From positions 27,392,123 to 27,456,122 of the forward strand of contig CP154954.1 of assembly GCA_039621445.1 (NCBI GenBank): DNA of 64,000 bases, read 5' to 3'. How positions within the stretch are numbered: the first letter of the stretch is position 1; each line of letters opens with the position of its first letter. A program made the position numbers and the translations under genes. The DNA comes from Euglena gracilis (Eukaryota > Euglenida > Euglenophyceae > Euglenales). Positions 61,440-64,000 of the stretch are shown here, one piece after another. The notes beneath the pieces are model-generated. The model was given only the letters and a program-made list of their open reading frames with translations, did not search any database and had not been told where the DNA came from.

Positions 61440-63934
61440 GGTCAGACCATAGCAGGCCCACACCGCTTCCTCCTGTCCACTAGAGGGCCAATGAAGCTGA
61501 AAAAGGATTAGGAAAGTGAGCCATTTCACCCATGGGCAAATCGTAACTTCTTTCAACACAAAAAGACCCTTTTTTTTCGAATGTTTCTCAATGTTTTGTC
61601 AGAAAAAAATTTCCTCGACAAAAAAAAACAGCAACCCTGGCTTGGGGGGGTTTGTTTTAGGAGCCCAATCTTTTCATTCCCTACCATTTGATGTTTTGAA
61701 ATTTTCGATTTTTTGGCCCCAAAAGTCCAAAAAAAAAACTGCCCCAAAAGATGCCCCAAAACACCCCAAAATCAAATGAACTCAGAAAATGGCTGTTTTG
61801 GGCCACAAAACCAAGCCCGAACATGTGCCAGGTGTGTCGGCGGCTAAAAATGACGAATGGGGGGGTTAGAGGGTCTCCAGGGGCACATTTGGTCTGGCAG
61901 ACACTTTCGGCAATAATGTACGACATTCTTTTGAAAAATCGATTTCTTAACCCAAAATCTTACCCCGGCGAAACGGCAGAGTCGAAACTGGGGGGGGCTA
62001 ATCCTACCCAGGACCTTTGTCGGCTGAATAACTCGGGCCTGGATGGGAGTTCGGTGTCAAACAATTTGGAAAGCTGGGATCCAGTTGCTTGCGATTGAAA
62101 ATTTTTTTCTGGGAATGGGTTCGGGATCATGGTGATAATTCGCCGTTCTCATGACCAACCTGTGGGGGGGTCCCCCTTTTCCCGGTGTTAAGCTTCACCG
62201 TTAAGCAACACTGAAGAGATAAGAGGTCAGCGATAAACACCCCCCAGGGATGTATGGGAAGCCTGTCGGTTTGAGGTTGGAGTAGGGGTCTTGACCCCTA
62301 CTAGATGTTGGGTGGGGGTGTCCGGACCCACCCCATCCTTGGCAGGTTCTAAAAATGGCTAAATTTTAGCTTCCGGCGCTGTTGTGCTGGGAAGTCCTCT
62401 TCCTCATTTTAATCATGTTGCACACTCAGTCATATTGCACATTTCTGGATATTGTAGTGTTTTCCACATTAAAAAAAAAAGCCAAAAATTCAAAATGAGC
62501 ATTTTCGGATTTTTTTTTCAAAGAAGGATCAGGATTTCCCAACAATTTTGGTCTGGTATCCGGTACCCTTTGACCATCCACAGACCAAAAATTTTCCTGC
62601 CCCTTACCGTTTCGAGGTCGGGGGCTCGAAAATCCCTCTGTGAGTCATTGTCTGGTGCATGTGCGTCACAGTCCATAGATGTGCGTCACTGTCCGGTGGA
62701 GGTGTGTCACCGTTCGGTGGTTGTGCATCATTGTCGGGTGGGTGTGCATCACAATCCGGTTTGATGTGTTGGGAGGGGGAGTCCGGACCGTTCCTTAAAA
62801 TGTGACCTCCCCCCCCCCCCGCTGGGTGTTGCTGATTGTTGTTTTTTTTCCAGACCCCCCCTTCTGGCAGTGTGGGCAGCTTGGAATTCCTGAAAATGGT
62901 CACCCGGCGCTGGAAAATTTTTGGGATTTTGGCCAAAATCCCTTGATTTTAGGCCATTTTGGCTATGTGGCCAAAGTGGCCGACGCCCCCCCCCCCCCGG
63001 GTGGAAGTGGGTGACTGGTTTTTGAAAACGGCAAGCTACCCTCTCCCCCGGGGGGGGGGGGGGGGGTGGGTAAGCAATGGTATGGTCTTGACCTCAGGAC
63101 TTCCCAAACATCCCTGCCCCCCCCCCAAGTACTAATTTCGGCTGCCCAATAATAAACTATCCCTTCCACACTGTGGAAAAAGGCACAGAAAAAGGAATAA
63201 AAATCATCAAAAGCATTGCAAAAATGACAAAAAAGGATGAATTAGTCAGAATAGTAGTCGGAATAGTAGTCGCAAAAGGGTGCCTGTTTGTGGGGGAAAA
63301 AAAAGACCCTAAGTTGCAAAAAGGGGCACAGGTGCCCTGTTGATTCTTTTGTCAATTTTTGATTTTTGAACATTTTGCAAATACATGACAGGGCAAAGCG
63401 TTTTTTGGGTTTTTTTGATTTTAGGAAAATTTATATTTCTGCATTTTTGTTGTGTTTTGTGTTTTTTTTATCGTTTTTTTCTTTTGTCCCCTGGCAATTT
63501 TTTGTCTCTTTTGTCATTTTTGCATTTTTTTGTAAAAAAAAGAATTGCAGACTGACCGAATAGTAGCCCTGGGGGGCTTCTAACTGGGGAGGGGGGTTAA
63601 AGCCCTGGGGACCATCCATCACCCCACATCTCCAGGGCCAGCTGCGCGCCTGTGCCGTGCCACCGGCGCAACACAAAACCTGGTAGTCTGGGGGTTTTAT
63701 CACTTGGGGGGTATTTGGGGGAGGGAGGGGTTATTCATCTCATTAAAACGGACCATTTCATAAAATGGGCCACTGCAAAATTTTGTGCTGTTTCCTTCGT
63801 CTGGGAACATTTGGGCCATTTTTTGACTGCACTTTCGTCCGAACCAACATTATTCAAACCCGCACTGTGGAGTTGGAACAGACGTAGTCCCTTGCATTTC
63901 TGCTCCAGGGAAGGACGGCACACCCCAACTGGCT

Positions 63935-64000
63935 TGCCGGACGGCGGGATGGCCCCGTCCCGCGCCTGGATGTCGGCCGCCGGCACCGCCTCGGCCAGCA
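63935..64000 (-). CDS. LYS2-like: Second copy of AAR exon 11, partial
   Basis: Minus strand continues the frame [20 protein letters not shown] seen at 49069-49132; cut by the window end. Confidence 0.6.

Larger units (their letters stand above)
58936..64000. repeat. 5.1-kb direct repeat, copy 2 (truncated by gap and window end)
   Basis: Corresponds to 44049-49132 with an offset of about 14.87 kb. Begins at the N gap and runs to the window end, so neither natural boundary is visible. Confidence 0.97.

Overview
This window looks like nuclear DNA of a eukaryote, most likely a protist or alga; the sequence alone does not let me name the lineage. Coding sequence appears only as short GC-rich islands (about 35-240 bp) with polypyrimidine-AG acceptors and GT donors, separated by introns and spacers of hundreds to thousands of bases. 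The non-coding part is packed with G and C homopolymers, microsatellites and small inverted-repeat transposons. Almost every long open frame is accidental; real coding was recognised from protein motifs plus splice-site phase.

Left part, plus strand: an unknown small membrane protein (exons about 885-3913); a frameshifted C5-cytosine-methyltransferase-like remnant (5105-5470); exons of a C2-domain protein (11983-19511); a second gene with membrane segments followed by a complete C2 domain (20676-27728), resembling membrane-tethered C2 proteins of the MCTP or extended-synaptotagmin kind; a proline-rich gene of unknown function (about 31609-36172); and a RING-finger gene with a polyalanine tract (about 36466-38355).

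Right part, minus strand: the best-supported gene, a multi-exon adenylation-thiolation-reductase protein (about 57637 down to 40076) closely matching the motif series of alpha-aminoadipate reductase (Lys2) and related carboxylate reductases. Eighteen exons cover the A domain from its middle to A10, the phosphopantetheine carrier, the NAD(P)-binding reductase domain and the C-terminus. The 5' part was not found. A 2.4-kb palindromic Tc1/mariner-like element with a nested second transposon sits in one intron, and a small hAT-like element lies 3 bp beyond the stop codon.

A 5.1-kb block (44049-49132) recurs almost identically in direct orientation at 58936-64000, immediately after a 13-N assembly gap. 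It carries reductase exons and three small transposons, and is either a recent duplication or unmerged haplotypes.

Several transposon families with different terminal inverted repeats but mostly 8-bp target duplications share an internal hairpin with a UUCG-type loop (GGCGCC-TTCG-GGCGCC-like). This is the most unusual general feature of the window.
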